In this document: positions 6,185 through 6,708 of the stretch, in pieces | How the letters are laid out: the number at the start of each line of letters is the position of its first letter | Position numbering within the stretch: position 1 is the first letter of the stretch | Assembly (NCBI GenBank): GCA_900553965.1 | Contig: USFX01000154.1 | Coordinates: forward strand, 1 to 6,708 | DNA length: 6,708 nucleotides | DNA from: an uncultured Prevotella sp. | GTDB lineage: Bacteria > Bacteroidota > Bacteroidia > Bacteroidales > Bacteroidaceae | Reading direction: 5' to 3' | Position numbers and translations under genes: made by a program | Notes under the pieces: model-generated | Told to the model about the DNA's origin: nothing | The model's database searches: none | Seen by the model: the letters and a program-made list of their open reading frames with translations, nothing else

Positions 6185-6584
6185 CAGTGGTATAATGCAT
6201 TATGTTTTCATAAGTTTGAGTGTTAACAATAAATATTCCCGAACTGGTTCCTATCCACATATTGTTTTTGTTGTCTTCATAAAAACAACGGGCGTCACAG
6301 GAAGAGATCTCTTTAAGGCTGGCATGGGAAAAGTTTTTTTTATTATGATCGTAGATATCTATACCACCCATGAAGGTTCCTATCCATATATTGTTTTGAG
6401 AATCGCAATATTCGCTTATAATAGAATTATGGCTCAGTTTCCCATTTTCTTCGTTATAGATGACCGTGCGATTGTCTTTTTCAAAGACATTGATTCCCCC
6501 TCCGTCAGTACCGATCCATAACTTATTGTCTTTGTCTGTATACTGTATACCAAATGCCTTGGCAAATCCGTCACCGAAGTTATG
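6183..6584 (-). CDS. Hybrid two-component sensor, regulator-propeller fragment (both ends missing)
   Basis: Reading leftward on the minus strand, three propeller-blade repeats are seen, each with an aromatic-I-G-T core: LWIGTDGGGINVF (centred near 6510), IWIGTFMGGIDIY (near 6380) and MWIGTSSGIFIVN (near 6250), spaced 43-44 residues apart, with the D-x-x-x-N/G-x-(L/I/M)-WIGT pattern of the two-component regulator propeller family. In Bacteroides such blades make the periplasmic sensing part of long one-protein hybrid systems that detect glycan breakdown products and switch on polysaccharide-use genes. The last recognisable residues are HYTTENSSLP, a usual inter-blade sequence. Kinase, receiver and DNA-binding parts are absent. 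There is no native start or stop: the right end fuses in frame with a heptad-repeat piece and the left end runs into antisense rnr. Confidence 0.8.
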
Positions 6585-6600
6585 GCTTGTACCGGACTGT
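6570..6600. other. Join 3: propeller fragment to heptad-repeat fragment
   Basis: On the minus strand the LxxG heptad phase holds through LQSGTS and is lost at HNFGDG, after which the sequence leads into the propeller. The most likely break is around 6584-6588, with some tens of bases of uncertainty. The frame stays open across it. Confidence 0.5.
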
Positions 6601-6707
6601 AAAGCTTTGCCGCCGACGATCAGGGCGCTGCTTCCTGCTACCAGTTTTGCTGTTCCGTCTTTCAGTTCCAGAGAAGAATCCATTGCTTCATCATAATCTC
6701 TCAAGGA
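6588..6707 (-). CDS. LxxG heptad-repeat fragment, YhgE/Pip-like (runs off the window)
   Basis: About 40 codons on the minus strand, entering from the right edge. Four consecutive heptads of the x-x-x-L-x-x-G kind are visible: LKDGTAK, LVAGSSA, LIVGGKA and LQSGTS. Tandem heptads of this pattern fill the long extracellular region of YhgE/Pip proteins, multi-pass membrane proteins of Firmicutes and Actinobacteria related to the phage-infection protein and to parts of type VII secretion loci. The fragment is too short to say more, and other proteins carry similar heptads. The TTG at 6704 is in frame but is very likely internal, since the reading is open to the edge. Confidence 0.5.
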
Positions 6708-6708
6708 A

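Noticed and set aside
4700..6200. Horizontal transfer of a pbp-secG-rnr island into a Bacteroidales genome
   Set aside because: No integrase, transposase, terminal repeats, target duplication or tRNA is present, both ends cut conserved genes, and a third and fourth source follow at once.
5786..6226. A natural 146-aa RNA-binding mini-protein (winged helix plus OB fold) derived from RNase R
   Set aside because: The last ~14 residues are unrelated DNA across join 2, so the stop codon is accidental.
6072..6704. A 210-codon minus-strand receptor combining heptads, propeller blades and a Pro/Arg-rich tail
   Set aside because: The tail is antisense of rnr, and the two front parts look like separate families joined out of phase. 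No native start or stop.

Overview
The window does not read as one genome. It reads as a mosaic of four pieces that come from different gut-type bacteria and are joined inside genes. The joins were found by reading the proteins; no alignment was run.

Piece A (1 to about 4740, + strand, GC-rich) is a type IX secretion system (T9SS) locus of a Bacteroidales bacterium. It holds porP (PorP/SprF family outer-membrane protein), gldK/porK (lipoprotein with a non-catalytic formylglycine-enzyme fold), gldL/porL (inner-membrane motor protein) and the first 387 codons of gldM/porM (motor and periplasmic shaft protein). The usual gene order is kept, gldK and gldL are 3 bases apart, and no Shine-Dalgarno sites are seen, as is normal for Bacteroidota. 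A five-copy 9-bp tandem repeat lies between gldL and gldM. The end of gldM and all of gldN/porN are missing.

Piece B (about 4741 to 6180, + strand) is from a Clostridia/Oscillospiraceae-type Firmicute, Faecalibacterium-like by my recollection of its proteins. It contains the last 172 codons of a penicillin-binding transpeptidase, a good extended -10 promoter, a complete secG, a rho-independent terminator, an intergenic stretch with two further hairpins, and the first ~132 codons of rnr (RNase R). AGGAG-type ribosome binding sites precede secG and rnr, in contrast to piece A.

Piece C (about 6185 to 6584, - strand, AT-richer) is an internal fragment of a Bacteroides-type hybrid two-component sensor, with three regulator-propeller repeats (WIGT motifs). 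Piece D (about 6588 to 6708, - strand) is a fragment with LxxG heptads, like the YhgE/Pip membrane proteins of Firmicutes.

Two of the three joins happen to keep an open frame, which creates convincing-looking but probably artificial 'fusion proteins' (GldM-transpeptidase on + and heptad-propeller on -). The simplest explanation is a chimeric metagenomic contig or chimeric amplification/cloning product, not a new system. Within the real segments the items worth a look are the gldL-gldM tandem repeat, an abrupt 80-bp GC dip inside porP, the low-complexity linker of GldL, and the structured secG-rnr intergenic region.
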